From: Pseudarthrobacter enclensis
Lineage (GTDB): Bacteria; Actinomycetota; Actinomycetes; Actinomycetales; Micrococcaceae
DNA: 64,000 bases
Assembly: GCF_030811655.1 (NCBI RefSeq)
Contig: NZ_JAUSRE010000017.1
Coordinates: 49,006-113,005 of the forward strand
Reading direction: 5' to 3'
The position numbers and the translations under genes are program-made. Of this stretch, positions 43,874 to 53,262 are shown piece after piece; position 1 is the first letter of the stretch, and every line of letters starts with the position of its first letter. Under the pieces are notes generated by a model. The model was given only the letters and a program-made list of their open reading frames with translations, had not been told where the DNA came from and ran no database searches.

Positions 43874-45112
43874 CTATTTGGCAGCGAGTTCGCTGCGGCG
43901 GAAAGTCCCGGCGATGGAGAGTTTGCGGCCGTATTCGATGGAGCCGTACCGGAACAAATGCACTGCCAGCCGCAGGATCAGGATCCCGACCACAAGCAGT
44001 TCAACGATGACGATGGCGGCCTCGACAGGGTTCAGGGTGCCGAAGCCGTTGCGGAGCAGCGCGGTGACAGGCGCTGTCAGCGGGAAGTAGGTGAAGATCT
44101 GCACGATCAAGGCTTTAGGGTTGGAGATGACCAGGCTGAATGTGTAGAAGGGGATGAACATCATCGCCATGAGAGGCCCGAAGATCGTCCCTGCCTCTTT
44201 GGCGGTCGGCATGATCGCCCCGATGGCGACCAGCACCCCGGTGAACACCGTGAACCCGTCCAGCAGCAGCAGGGCGCCGGTGATCATGGGTCCCGGTTCG
44301 AAGACCAGGGTAGACAAATCCATCTCCGGCAGTGCGAGCCGGTCGCGGAAGAACAGGTAGGCGAGCCCGACTGGTGCGAGGAACACCAGGACTTGGAGCA
44401 GCCCGACCATGAACAGGGAGATGATCTTTCCGGTGATCAGCGTGGTCGGGTTCAGGGTGGTCAGGATCATCTCGGTGACCCTGTTTTCCTTCTCCTCCAG
44501 GGTGGAGTTCAGCATCAGGTTCGAGAGCAGGATCATCGAAATGTAGAAGATGACCAGGAACAGCAGGGGCGGGATCACCCCGCCGACGCCGGCGGCTGCC
44601 TTGCCGTCCTTGAAGGTTTCCGAGTTGAACTTAACGGCCCCGGTCAGGGCGGCCGTGAGCTGGGGTGAACCGATGTGCTGCTGGGCGGAGGCTTCGAGCA
44701 GCTGCCTGGCGACGGCTTCGTACTTGCCGTTCTCGAACATGCCCTTGTCCGCGCCGTAGACCTTCACGGGTTCCTTGGTCGGGTCAGCCGGGTATTCGAA
44801 GTACGCCTCCGAGCTGCCGTTCTTGACCGCCTCGATGGCCGATTCCGGGTCGGTGGTGGGCGTCCCGCCCGCAGCCTGTGCCCCTGCCGGTGCGACGATG
44901 CCGGAGGCGTCGCTGTAGGTGAAGGAGAACTGGGCGTTCCTTTGCGCGTCGGCGCTGTTTTTCGTGGTCGTGTTGGATGCGTACAGAAGCGCGAAGACCA
45001 CGATGAGCAGGACCGGGATCGCCAGGGTCGCGATGGCGAAGCCGCGCTTCTTGATCGTCCTGGTGAACTCGAACGCGATCACGGTGCCGAGGTTGTGCTG
45101 TGCCAGTGCCAT
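43874..45112 (-). CDS. ABC-2 exporter permease, NatB-like
   Basis: 412 residues: one membrane helix at about 25-45 (FAIATLAIPVLLIVVFALLY), a 130-residue external domain, then five or six helices from 180. The signature LMLNSTLEEKENRVTEMILT, TTLNPTTLITGKII marks the NatB/YhaP branch of exporters (Na+ or organic compounds). Two bases separate it from the ATPase stop, so one operon. The start MALAQHNLGTVIAFEF fits the family. Confidence 0.9.
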   Translation of the reverse strand: MALAQHNLGTVIAFEFTRTIKKRGFAIATLAIPVLLIVVFALLYASNTTTKNSADAQRNAQFSFTYSDASGIVAPAGAQAAGGTPTTDPESAIEAVKNGSSEAYFEYPADPTKEPVKVYGADKGMFENGKYEAVARQLLEASAQQHIGSPQLTAALTGAVKFNSETFKDGKAAAGVGGVIPPLLFLVIFYISMILLSNLMLNSTLEEKENRVTEMILTTLNPTTLITGKIISLFMVGLLQVLVFLAPVGLAYLFFRDRLALPEMDLSTLVFEPGPMITGALLLLDGFTVFTGVLVAIGAIMPTAKEAGTIFGPLMAMMFIPFYTFSLVISNPKALIVQIFTYFPLTAPVTALLRNGFGTLNPVEAAIVIVELLVVGILILRLAVHLFRYGSIEYGRKLSIAGTFRRSELAAK

Positions 45113-45114
45113 CT

Positions 45115-46041
45115 CTAGCCTTCCGCCAGTTCATGCTGTTCGCCGTAGACCTTGATGAAGATCTCATCCAGGGAAATCCTTGCCGGGGTGAAGGACCTGA
45201 TTCCCGCGCCGGCTTCCACGAGCTCGCGCAGGACCTTCTCTTCGCTGGCTCCCTGCAGTGGGGCGAGTTCCGCCCGGCCGTCATCGTCGGAGACGACGTC
45301 GAACAAGCTGGACAGAGGCAGGACGCCGTCGTAAGTGACCCGGTAGACGGTGCCGCCGAACTCTTCCTGCACGTCCTCGACCGTGCCGTAGGCGCGGGAG
45401 ACCCCGTCTTTGAGCAGGATCACCCGGTCGCAGAGCCGCTCGACTTCCTCCATCTGATGGGTGACCATGATGACCGTGGCGCCGGCCCGCTTGTGCTCTT
45501 CGATGATGTCCATCAGCAGCCGCCGGTTCACCGGGTCAAAGCCCTTCGTCGGCTCATCCAGGATCAGCAGCTCGGGATTGTTCATGATGGTCACGCCGAG
45601 CTGGATCTTTTGCTGCTGTCCGCTGGAGAGCTTGTCGAGTCTGGCTTTGGCTTTGTCGGCGAGCCCGACGCGCTCAAGATAGGTTTCTGACCAGGACCGG
45701 GCGGCGGTCTTGGACAGGCCCTTGAGCCTGCCGAAGTAGACCATCACGTCCAGGACGTGTTCTTTCTTGTACAGGCCGCGTTCCTCCGGAAGGTACCCGA
45801 GCCGTGACCCATCGCTGGGCTCGAAGACCTTCCCGCCAACGTGCAGGATCCCCGCCGTAGGTCTGTAAATACCCAGCAGTGCCCGCAGCGTCGTGGTCTT
45901 CCCCGACCCGTTGCTGCCCAGGAACCCGAACGTCTCCCCCACGTGGACATCGAACGACAGGTCCCGGATGACCGTGGTGTCCCCGAAGTCCATCCGGAAG
46001 TCCTGAATGTGCACAAGCGGCTCGGCCGCCCCCGACGACAT
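45115..46041 (-). CDS. ABC exporter ATPase, NatA-like
   Basis: 308 residues. Walker A GSNGSGKTT near 41, signature LSSGQQQKIQL near 135 (SSGQQ rather than SGGQQ), Walker B LLILDEPTKGFDPVNR near 156, switch His in VTHQMEEVERLCD near 188, and a C-terminal extension of about 90 residues as in NatA. Start at ATG 46041 (MSSGAAEP), with GAAAGGATGAA before it. Pairs with the permease just downstream. Confidence 0.9.
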   Translation of the reverse strand: MSSGAAEPLVHIQDFRMDFGDTTVIRDLSFDVHVGETFGFLGSNGSGKTTTLRALLGIYRPTAGILHVGGKVFEPSDGSRLGYLPEERGLYKKEHVLDVMVYFGRLKGLSKTAARSWSETYLERVGLADKAKARLDKLSSGQQQKIQLGVTIMNNPELLILDEPTKGFDPVNRRLLMDIIEEHKRAGATVIMVTHQMEEVERLCDRVILLKDGVSRAYGTVEDVQEEFGGTVYRVTYDGVLPLSSLFDVVSDDDGRAELAPLQGASEEKVLRELVEAGAGIRSFTPARISLDEIFIKVYGEQHELAEG

Positions 46042-46312
46042 AGATTCATCCTTTCGTTCAGCGGGACAGCGCAGCCGGGACCGGCAGGCCCGCACACCAT
46101 CGTTTCAGTTCGTCCGCGCTCCCCACCAGAGGCAGAAGACCCCCGAGAATGCCCTGAAGCAGAACCCGCCGTCGCCTATGCCGCCGGAGGCGAGACCGAG
46201 AAGAAAAGCTGAGCATGGCGACGAGGTCATCATCCTGATAGCTAATACGCGGTCACACTTCGGCTCGGGCCGTTCGTGACCGAGGTCTTCGGTCCGGCTA
46301 CACCTAGGGAGC
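46042..46312. other. intergenic, promoter side of the NatAB operon
   Basis: No gene supported; a GC-rich stretch without clear promoter elements. Confidence 0.3.
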
Positions 46313-46987
46313 GTGAAAAAGCCTTTCGGATCGTCGGCGCCCAGCAAGCCGTGGTGGAAGACGACCGCATCCACCGGACACGTGCCGGCGAACAGAATCG
46401 CAACCTGCGCGCAGTGGACAACCGCCTCCTGGCTGATGGGGGCTGGGCGGGTGATCGTGGTCGACCACCTGGAGTACCGGCTGGAGAAGGCCCGCAGCTT
46501 CGCCTAGGCCGAGACGTTCAACTTTGCCGAGTACGACGACATCGTGGTGCATCTGAAAAAAGAAACCGACTACCTGGGTGCCGACGTCGTCATTGACGCC
46601 GTGGGAGCCGAAGCGGACGGCAACTTCCTCCAGCACGTCACCGCGTCGAAACTCAAATTGCAGGGCGGCTCCCCCGTCGCGCTGAACTGGGCCATCGACT
46701 CGGTACGCAAGGGCGGCACGGTGTCCGTCGTGGGCGCGTACGGGCCCATCTTCAGCGCCGTGAAGTTCGGTGACGCCATGAACAAGGGCCTCACGCTGCG
46801 GATGAACCAATGCCCGGTCAAACGGCAGTGGCCGCGCCTGTTCGAGCACATCCAAAACGGGTACCTGAAACCCAGCGAACTGGTCACGCACCGTATCCCG
46901 CTGGAGCACATCGCAGAGGGCTACCACATGTTCTCCGCCAAGCTGGACAACATCATCAAGCCGCTCGTTGTTGCCGGCCAGTCCTGA
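46313..46987 (+). pseudogene. zinc-type alcohol dehydrogenase, 3' remnant
   Basis: The frame reads WLMGAGRVIVVDHLEYRLEK, ARSFA, then in-frame TAG (46505), then AETFNFAEYDDIVVHLKKET, GADVVIDAVGAEADGN and GGTVSVVGAYGPIF to TGA 46985. This is the Rossmann half of a glutathione-independent formaldehyde dehydrogenase-type enzyme. The zinc-binding N-terminal half is missing: upstream of 46430 no family sequence is seen in any frame. Stop and truncation make it dead, although ATG 46544 could start a fragment. Confidence 0.75.
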
Positions 46988-47001
46988 AGGGAGCGCGCAT
47001 C

Positions 47002-47583
47002 ATGACCGAGATAGCCACACCTTATATTGCCGACAAACGCACACCCCGGAAGTCCGCGGAAGACCTGCGGGCGCAGATCCCGGGATGGGGCGCCGACCTC
47101 GACCCGGCCGACCGGCCCTCCTACCCACGGGAGCAACCCGGGATCGAGACAGGCGCGCGCTGGGACTTTCCCGAGCGCCAACCGGAGAAATGGCCCCGGG
47201 AACGCTCCGTCGAGCACGCCTTCCTCCCCCCTGTCTTCGGAACCTCCACCCCTCCGGCCGGGCTCTCCGGAGCCATCCGGAGGTACGCCTACAAGTACAG
47301 CGAGGGCCGGGCCGCGCACTGGCTGTTACTCATCGGCGCTGACCGCGTGGATGCCTGGGAACACCACCTGAAATCCCTCGCCACCTCGCACCCCGACAAC
47401 CCCATCACCGAAACCGGGGTAGTCAGCGAGTTCCGCCGGGGCGGCTTCCGCTCACGCTTCGGGCAAAACCGCGCAGACGTAAACCACCAGTGGATCGACC
47501 CCATCATCGTGGCCGGCCCTTGGGTGATGGCCGCCATCGGGCTCACAGCGGCCTACAAGACCTTGCGAAAGGAGCGCACATAA
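47002..47583 (+). CDS. hypothetical protein beside the ADH remnant
   Basis: 193 residues, ATG 47002 (AAGGGAGCGC upstream), 14 bases after the ADH remnant, so formerly one operon. Pro-rich N-terminal half (GIETGARWDFPERQPEKWPR), VFGTSTPPAGLSGAIRRYAY, a helical middle (LLIGADRVDAWEHHLKSLAT) and one hydrophobic C-terminal segment (IIVAGPWVMAAIGLTAAY). A peripheral or tail-anchored membrane protein is likely. Genes like this accompany similar dehydrogenases in related bacteria, as far as I recall; function unknown. Confidence 0.65.
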   Translation: MTEIATPYIADKRTPRKSAEDLRAQIPGWGADLDPADRPSYPREQPGIETGARWDFPERQPEKWPRERSVEHAFLPPVFGTSTPPAGLSGAIRRYAYKYSEGRAAHWLLLIGADRVDAWEHHLKSLATSHPDNPITETGVVSEFRRGGFRSRFGQNRADVNHQWIDPIIVAGPWVMAAIGLTAAYKTLRKERT

Positions 47584-47949
47584 CCTGACTACCGTTCCGC
47601 CACGTAGGAGGAATGCCGGCTGTAACAGCAACCAAGGTGCGCCGCGATTCCTGCCGCGGTGGCCCAGGCAAAATGGGCGCCGCGGCTGGAGTTCCTGTGC
47701 CGGGTGTTGCCGTGCAGACCTGCCCGCATAAAAAGGGGCTGCGACTCGGGGCATCGGTTCAGGTCTCAGGAATGGCGGGACACTTCAAGCAGCGGCGCTT
47801 TTACTGGGAAAGTCGAGCCGAGCCCGAGCCACAAGCAACGGGCCTCAACGAGTTTCTGCCCCTCGATAACATGCTCGTGCCTCTGGCCCATGAACGGAAC
47901 TGATCGTGGAACCCACGAATGGCGGCGGGTGGGAATCGGAGGAAAGCAG
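47584..47949. other. leader region of the NRAMP-like gene
   Basis: An open frame at 47613-47903 (96 codons, AGGAGGA touching its ATG) has low-complexity, Arg/Gly-rich composition and is not supported. I looked for a manganese (yybP-ykoY) riboswitch ahead of the transporter and did not see its core. Confidence 0.3.
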
Positions 47950-49320
47950 ATGACCGATTCGGAGACAGTCGGCACGGGCCAAGAAGGTACTGCCGCCAAG
48001 AGCGGCCGGGGGCGCGGGACCGCGGTGGACGGACGGCTCCGCCGTCTCATGGGTTTACTGGGGCCCGGCCTGATTACCGGGGCAGCCGATGATGATCCGT
48101 CAGGGATCGCGACCTATGCCCAGGCCGGTGCGAGTTTCGGCAACGGGATGTTGTGGGCCGCACCGTTGACACTGCCGATGATGATCGCAGTGCAGGAAAT
48201 CAGCGACCGTACCGCTCTGGCGACAGGTGAAAGCCTCGGCGCCTTGATCCGTCGGAAATTCTCCCGTAAACCCAAAATCATCATCGGCGTCCTGATGGTG
48301 GCTTTACTCGTGGCCAACACGCTTAACATCGCTGCAGACCTGATGGCGGTCGGTCAGGGCATGGAATTGCTGGGCGCCGGTCCGAACCATGTGTGGAGCG
48401 CTGTCTCCGGCATAGCCATCGTCGCGACCCTGATGACGGGTTCTTTCAGCGTGATTGCGAAAGTGTTCAAATGGCTGTGCCTGGTCCTGCTGGCCTACGT
48501 CGGGGTACTCTTCGTCGCAAGTGTCGACTGGAAGGACGTATCTGCTGGTCTGCTCGGGCTGCAGTTCCGGTGGGACTGGGACTACTTGGGCCTGATCGTC
48601 GCGGTTCTCGGCACGACGATTTCGCCGTACCTGTTCTTTTGGCAGTCGGCCCACCGGGTTGAGGAAATGCGCGCCGAGGACCTGGGCGGCAAGCATGCGG
48701 TGGCATTACCGGACCGGGACGGCGACGCCGCAGGCCGGAAACTTCGGCATGCCCGGGCCGACGTGTTTATCGGCATGTTCTTCTCCGTGCTGGTTATGTT
48801 CGCGATCATCGCAGCGACCGCCGCTACCCTCGGCAAGAACGGGACCGAGATCAAGACTGCGGCAGATGCTGCCAAGGCTCTTGAACCGATTGCAGGACCG
48901 GCCGCAAAAATGCTCTTCTCGATCGGGTTCATCGGCTCTGGTTTTCTTGGTATCCCTGTTTTGGCGGGGTCCCCTTCGGTGGGGTTGGCCGGGCTGATGG
49001 GAACCAGGTGGGGCTTTGACCGGAACCCCCGCACGGCGCGGTTCTTCTACATCCTCCTAGGCGTCGGCGTAGTTGGCGGAGTCATGATCGCTACATTCGT
49101 CGGCAACCCGATCGGCCTGCTGGTCCTCAGCGCCGTAGTCAATGGAATCGCTGCCGCACCCTTCCTGATCGTCACCATGCTCATCTCCGGAGACCGAAAA
49201 ATCATGGGCCGCTACACCAACGGCAAACTCGCCTCCACAATAGGCTGGAGCAGCGCGGCGATCATGACCGCCGCCGGCGCCGTCGGCATTTACACCACAC
49301 TCACAAACAAGGGCGGATAA
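47950..49320 (+). CDS. NRAMP-family metal transporter, atypical
   Basis: 456 residues, 11 membrane segments. ATG 47950 follows GGAGGAAAGCAG. The helix-1 motif DPGN of Mn/Fe transporters is replaced by ADDDPSGIATY near 40, and the helix-6 MPH motif by TTISPYLFFWQSAHR near 225. So the metal site lacks the Asn and the Met/His ligands; the ion may be Mg2+ or another cation, or transport may differ. A charged loop (DRDGDAAGRKLRH) follows helix 6. Membrane-potential-driven uptake is assumed from the family. Confidence 0.85.
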   Translation: MTDSETVGTGQEGTAAKSGRGRGTAVDGRLRRLMGLLGPGLITGAADDDPSGIATYAQAGASFGNGMLWAAPLTLPMMIAVQEISDRTALATGESLGALIRRKFSRKPKIIIGVLMVALLVANTLNIAADLMAVGQGMELLGAGPNHVWSAVSGIAIVATLMTGSFSVIAKVFKWLCLVLLAYVGVLFVASVDWKDVSAGLLGLQFRWDWDYLGLIVAVLGTTISPYLFFWQSAHRVEEMRAEDLGGKHAVALPDRDGDAAGRKLRHARADVFIGMFFSVLVMFAIIAATAATLGKNGTEIKTAADAAKALEPIAGPAAKMLFSIGFIGSGFLGIPVLAGSPSVGLAGLMGTRWGFDRNPRTARFFYILLGVGVVGGVMIATFVGNPIGLLVLSAVVNGIAAAPFLIVTMLISGDRKIMGRYTNGKLASTIGWSSAAIMTAAGAVGIYTTLTNKGG

Positions 49321-49401
49321 CCCACGCCGTCCCGAATTGACGGACGGTGCGGGAACACCGTCATGGGCTCCAGCTGCCCTGGGGCGACCCGCGCCGCGGC
49401 C

Positions 49402-49435
49402 GGGACGTCGTCTCTGCCGCGCGGGGCGACGTCCC
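49402..49435. terminator. probable bidirectional terminator
   Basis: GGGACGTCG (49402-49410) and CGACGTCCC (49427-49435) form a perfect 9-bp stem with a 16-base GC-rich loop, between two convergent genes. No T-run. Confidence 0.4.
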
Positions 49436-49483
49436 ATGAAAGCCTCCTTCGACGCCGCCTTCGATAGCAAGGGCTAGGCTTTC

Positions 49484-50464
49484 CTACTTGTCCTGGCCCA
49501 GGTCGAGGACCTCGGGGTTGACGATATTGCGGGGCCGCCGGCCCAGGCAGGCGTCCACTACGTTCTCCGCGGTCCGCCGTTTCAGTTCGTCGCTAGATTC
49601 CTCCGTGTACCACGCGGTATGCGGTGTAAGCACCACGCGGTCAAGGTCGAGCAAACCACTGTTGAGGGGAAGGGGTTCTTCTTCGAAGACGTCCAGCCCT
49701 GCTGCCCGAACCCTGCCGTTCTTCAGGGCATCAACCAGAGCCTCGGTGTCGATCACCCCGCCGCGGCAGGTGTTCACGATGGTGGCCCCCGCCTTGAACT
49801 GCTCCAGCGTGCGGGGGTTGATCAAGTGATGGGTGTGCCTGTTCAACGGCACGTGCAGGGATACGACGTCGGACTCGGCCAGCAGCTCGTCGAAGCCAAC
49901 CACCTGGATGCCTTCTTTAGTGGTGGTCCCCGGGGTGTGGAGGGGATCGTAGCCCAGGGCGCGGAAGCCGAGCGCCTTGGCCTTGGCCGCCGTGGCCGCG
50001 CCGATCAGGCCGAGTCCGATCACGCCGAATGTCTGTGAGGAGAAACGGCGCAGCGGTTTGACCGACTCGAGCAGGTTCTGTCCGGACCGGACTCCCCTGT
50101 CCAGGTCCGGAATGCCGCGAGCCAATGTCAGCGCAAGGGCAATGGCGTGATCGCTGACGTCTTCCACGCCGTAATCGGGCACGTTGGAGACAACGACACC
50201 GCGTTCCGTTGCGGCCTGAACGTCAACCCCGTCCACACCCACCCCGTACCGGCTGACGGCTTTCAGCCTGGGCAGGCCCGTGATGACGCGTTCTGTGATG
50301 GGTGCGTACTGAACGATGAGCCCGTCCGCATCGGCCGCAGCCTTCAGGACGTCATCCTCGGTCCTGCAGTCGGCCCGCACCAGCTCCACGCCATTGGCGT
50401 CAGCGACCGCCTGCTCTTGGCTGATCGATTCGAATTCGTAGTCAGTGATCAGTATGCGTGGCAT
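49484..50464 (-). CDS. D-isomer-specific 2-hydroxyacid dehydrogenase (CtBP-like)
   Basis: 326 residues, NAD-dependent. Cofactor fold GVIGLGLIGAATAAKAKALG near 148, then DPL, and the catalytic set Arg in NTCRGGVIDTEAL near 232, Glu in DVFEEEPLP near 260, and His in LTPHTAWY near 285. C-terminal-binding-protein-type members reduce or oxidise 2-keto/2-hydroxy acids. Last gene of a minus-strand operon after an MFS transporter and a DapA-family dehydratase. A (GAAA)6 tract lies just upstream of its ribosome site. Confidence 0.85.
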   Translation of the reverse strand: MPRILITDYEFESISQEQAVADANGVELVRADCRTEDDVLKAAADADGLIVQYAPITERVITGLPRLKAVSRYGVGVDGVDVQAATERGVVVSNVPDYGVEDVSDHAIALALTLARGIPDLDRGVRSGQNLLESVKPLRRFSSQTFGVIGLGLIGAATAAKAKALGFRALGYDPLHTPGTTTKEGIQVVGFDELLAESDVVSLHVPLNRHTHHLINPRTLEQFKAGATIVNTCRGGVIDTEALVDALKNGRVRAAGLDVFEEEPLPLNSGLLDLDRVVLTPHTAWYTEESSDELKRRTAENVVDACLGRRPRNIVNPEVLDLGQDK

Positions 50465-50471
50465 GTCCGTC

Positions 50472-50496
50472 CTTTCTTTCTTTCTTTCTTTCTTTC
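50472..50496. repeat. tetranucleotide tract (CTTT)6 before a dehydrogenase
   Basis: Six tandem CTTT units plus C; on the coding strand (GAAAG)n leading straight into GGACGGAC-ATG. The tract forms or adjoins the Shine-Dalgarno region of the gene at 50464. Length changes by slipping would move the ribosome site or promoter spacing. Confidence 0.7.
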
Positions 50497-50516
50497 ATCC
50501 CAGGATCATGTGATTT

Positions 50517-51428
50517 TCAGGCCCAGCGGAGGATCAACGGGTCCTTGCGCTTGGCCATCTCCACGAGCTGTGCACGCGTGTCGGGCTGCAGCTCCCCCAC
50601 CGGCTGCCGTGTCCTGTCGCTGGCAATGATGTTCCCTTCCTTCATCAGTACCTTGGTTGCCCGCAGCCCGCACTGCCGGTTCTCGAAGTGGATGAATGGA
50701 AGAAGGTTTTCCCAGGCGGTGATGGCTTTGTCCCGCTCCCCGGCGAGGAAGTCGCGAACGATCTGGCCCAATTGGTCGGGCACCATGCAGCTGCTCATGG
50801 TGCCCCGCGCACCGGCTTCGAGATCGGGAATGAGGGTGATGGCCTCTTCGCCGTCGAATAGTCCGGGCAGGGACGATCCAGCGGAGGTGCCTAGGGCACG
50901 GAGTTTCTCGGCCGCCTGGGGCATTTCGATCTTGGCGTAGTTCACGTTCGGCACCTCCTTGGCAATGCGGGTCAGCAGGCCTACGGACAGGGGCGTGGTG
51001 CTCATCGGTGCATCCTGGATCATGATGTCCACGTCCAAGCCGTCGGCCACCCGCTTGAAGTACTCCAACACGGCCTCGTCGTCCACTTTCATGGTGGCCC
51101 CGAAGAACGGCGGCATGAGCATGACCATCTCCGCCCCCAGCTCCTGGGCACGGAGGCTGCGTTCCCGGGCGATCCGCGGGCTGAAGTGGCTGGTGGTGAC
51201 GCAAACCGGCAGCCGTCCGTCCAGGTGCTCCATGGTGGTCCGGAGCACCTGCTCGCGTTCCTCGTCAGTCAAAGAGAACTGCTCGGAGTAGTTGGCCAGG
51301 ATGCAGACGGCGTCCGACTTGCCGTCCACCAGGTAGTCCAGCACGCGGCGCTGGCCGTCCAGGTCCAGCTCCTCGTCATCGGCGAAAATGGTGGGCGCTA
51401 CCGGCATTACGCCAGTGATGGCACTCAT
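50517..51428 (-). CDS. DapA-family dehydratase, likely L-2-keto-3-deoxyarabonate dehydratase
   Basis: 303 residues, (beta/alpha)8 aldolase fold. Schiff-base Lys in VNYAKIEMPQ near 170, the Tyr in ANYSEQFSLTDEER near 47 and the block FENRQCGLRATKVLMKEG near 255. This last block resembles dehydratases that convert L-2-keto-3-deoxyarabonate (or 5-keto-4-deoxyglucarate) to alpha-ketoglutarate semialdehyde. That product is the substrate of the dehydrogenase at 55361. Located between the MFS gene and the hydroxyacid dehydrogenase, one operon. Substrate by inference. Confidence 0.7.
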   Translation of the reverse strand: MSAITGVMPVAPTIFADDEELDLDGQRRVLDYLVDGKSDAVCILANYSEQFSLTDEEREQVLRTTMEHLDGRLPVCVTTSHFSPRIARERSLRAQELGAEMVMLMPPFFGATMKVDDEAVLEYFKRVADGLDVDIMIQDAPMSTTPLSVGLLTRIAKEVPNVNYAKIEMPQAAEKLRALGTSAGSSLPGLFDGEEAITLIPDLEAGARGTMSSCMVPDQLGQIVRDFLAGERDKAITAWENLLPFIHFENRQCGLRATKVLMKEGNIIASDRTRQPVGELQPDTRAQLVEMAKRKDPLILRWA

Positions 51429-51472
51429 AGTTTTGTCCTTAATAGGTTGGAGAGAAGGGGCAGCCGCTGGGT

Positions 51473-52954
51473 TCAGCGGTCACCGGCCAGAACCGGGGCG
51501 GTTTGGTCCACGTAGTCTTCGGCGTCGATGTCGCGGCCGTGTGGGTCCCACTTGTTGATCAGGATCACCACGATGGCTATGGCGGGAACAACGGCGAGTA
51601 CCAGCAGCGCCCGGGTTCCCCAGGCTGCCGTGGCCAGGGGCCAGAACACAAGCCCGGCAATCGCTCCGAGGCGGATGCCGATCTGGGTAAAGCCGGTGCC
51701 GGCTCCGCGCAGGGAGGTGGGGTAGGACATGGTGGCCATGGTCATGCCCTGAGCTCCGGGACCTGCTGCGTGGCAGAAGATCAGGAGGCCGATGACCACG
51801 GCACCCACGAAGGACCAGGCGCCTTCGACATTGCTGAGGGTGCCCGCGATGATCATGCAGGTAAAGGTGCCGCAGAACCCGATCAGTGACAGCTTGCGGG
51901 GGCCGATCTTGCCCGAAAGGCGGGCCCCGATGAAGCCGCCGGTAACACCGAAGCAAAGGTTGAGGATGAGCGAGGAAACGATGTTGGTCATGACGTTCTG
52001 GGTATGCAGCATGGCGAGCACGATCTGCCCGACGAAGAAGCCGACAGCGTAGTACTCCATCGACTGGCCGGCATTGATGACGAGGGACAGGACAGTGCGG
52101 CCGCGGTACTTCTTGCCGACGAGCTTGCCCCAGGCCTGGGTCAGGGTCATCTGGAACTGCTTGCGCTCGGCACGGGGGTCGACGGCGTCCTCCGCCACCT
52201 CCGCGTCCACGTTGTAGGTCCGCTTTAGAATTTTGGCCGCTTCATGCAGACCAAGGTTTTGTGCCGCCCAGGAGGGAGACTCAGCCATGTACTTCTGGCG
52301 GAAGATCATGATCAGGACGGCAGGTACGGCACCGAAACCCACAACGATGCGCCACATCTGGTTTTCGGACCATTGCAGCCCCTGGAAGAGGAAGTACACG
52401 GGAATCAACAGCGCGAAAGTGGATGCGACAGCGGCGTACCACATGGGCTGCCAGAGGGAAACGGTGCCCCCCTTCGTCTTCCGTGAGGCATATTCGGCCA
52501 GGAAGCTGAAGGCGACCGGGAAGTCGACGCCGATGCCCACGCCCATAATGAAGCGGGCAACAATAAGGGTCCAGACGTCCGGGGCCAGGGCGCAGGCGAT
52601 GGCTGCGACAACGAAGAACACCATGTCCGCCATGAACACCTTGAACCGGCCCAGCTTGTCCACAAAGTACCCGCCGAAGACTGATCCGACGAGGGCGCCC
52701 ACCATGATCGAGGCGGACACCACGGCCAGCATCTCAGGTGTCAGATGGAAGTCTTTGGAGATGTAGGGCAGGCCGAACGCCACCGAGGTGAAATCGTAGG
52801 CGTCCAGGAAGATGCCGCCCAGGGCGATCAGGGTAATGGCGAAGGATTTGCCCTTCTGGAGGGCACCGCTGTTGATGAGGTCTGTGACGTCCTGGGCGGA
52901 GCGCAGGACGATCCGTCCGCCGCTGGGGGCAGCGGCGTTGGGGACTGCTGACAT
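51473..52954 (-). CDS. MFS metabolite:H+ symporter
   Basis: 493 residues, 12 membrane segments. The 2-3 loop GSVFGGYFVDKLGRFKVFMA near 95 and the helix-4 block ARFIMGVGIGVDFPVAFSFL AEY near 135 mark the aromatic-acid/sugar-acid symporter-type MFS. The central loop (residues 235-265) is long and charged. First gene of the operon with a 16-bp IclR-type operator about 60 bases upstream. It likely imports the acid that the cluster degrades. Confidence 0.85.
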   Translation of the reverse strand: MSAVPNAAAPSGGRIVLRSAQDVTDLINSGALQKGKSFAITLIALGGIFLDAYDFTSVAFGLPYISKDFHLTPEMLAVVSASIMVGALVGSVFGGYFVDKLGRFKVFMADMVFFVVAAIACALAPDVWTLIVARFIMGVGIGVDFPVAFSFLAEYASRKTKGGTVSLWQPMWYAAVASTFALLIPVYFLFQGLQWSENQMWRIVVGFGAVPAVLIMIFRQKYMAESPSWAAQNLGLHEAAKILKRTYNVDAEVAEDAVDPRAERKQFQMTLTQAWGKLVGKKYRGRTVLSLVINAGQSMEYYAVGFFVGQIVLAMLHTQNVMTNIVSSLILNLCFGVTGGFIGARLSGKIGPRKLSLIGFCGTFTCMIIAGTLSNVEGAWSFVGAVVIGLLIFCHAAGPGAQGMTMATMSYPTSLRGAGTGFTQIGIRLGAIAGLVFWPLATAAWGTRALLVLAVVPAIAIVVILINKWDPHGRDIDAEDYVDQTAPVLAGDR

Positions 52955-53011
52955 TGGGGGTCCTTTCGAAAGCCCACTGCTTTGTGGGTCTCGTCTTTGC
53001 GATTCTAGAGT

Positions 53012-53027
53012 GTTCGATATTTCGAAC
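53012..53027. promoter_or_regulatory. IclR-type operator, site 1
   Basis: GTTCGATATTTCGAAC, a perfect palindrome apart from its 4-base centre, 58 bases upstream of the MFS start. Near copies at 53229 and 55322. Confidence 0.65.
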
Positions 53028-53228
53028 GTTGGTCGAAGTGGCGATCAAGCAGTTGCTGCGGTAGGGTGATCGGGAACACAAAGGAGTCTAGGGACACCGC
53101 CCCGGACCGTCAAGCGCTGGACCGGAAAATGGATGTATACACCCGTAACAGAGGCGATGCAGGAGCTATCCAAGGCCTAACTGATTGCATTGCCGGGCCA
53201 GTTCAGCGGCTTCCACTTGCCGACCTTT

Positions 53229-53244
53229 GTGCTAAATTTCGAAC
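53229..53244. promoter_or_regulatory. IclR-type operator, site 2
   Basis: GTGCTAAATTTCGAAC matches site 1 at 13 of 16 positions and ends 18 bases before the hydroxyacid oxidase start at 53263. Confidence 0.6.
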
Positions 53245-53262
53245 ATGAAAGGGGTGCTCCAC

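Noticed and set aside
43766..44668. 300-codon plus-strand frame opposite the NatB-like permease
   Set aside because: Gln/Asp/His/Gly-rich antisense shadow of a clear membrane protein gene.
47584..47949. manganese (yybP-ykoY) or magnesium riboswitch ahead of the NRAMP-like gene
   Set aside because: The conserved core sequences could not be found in the leader.
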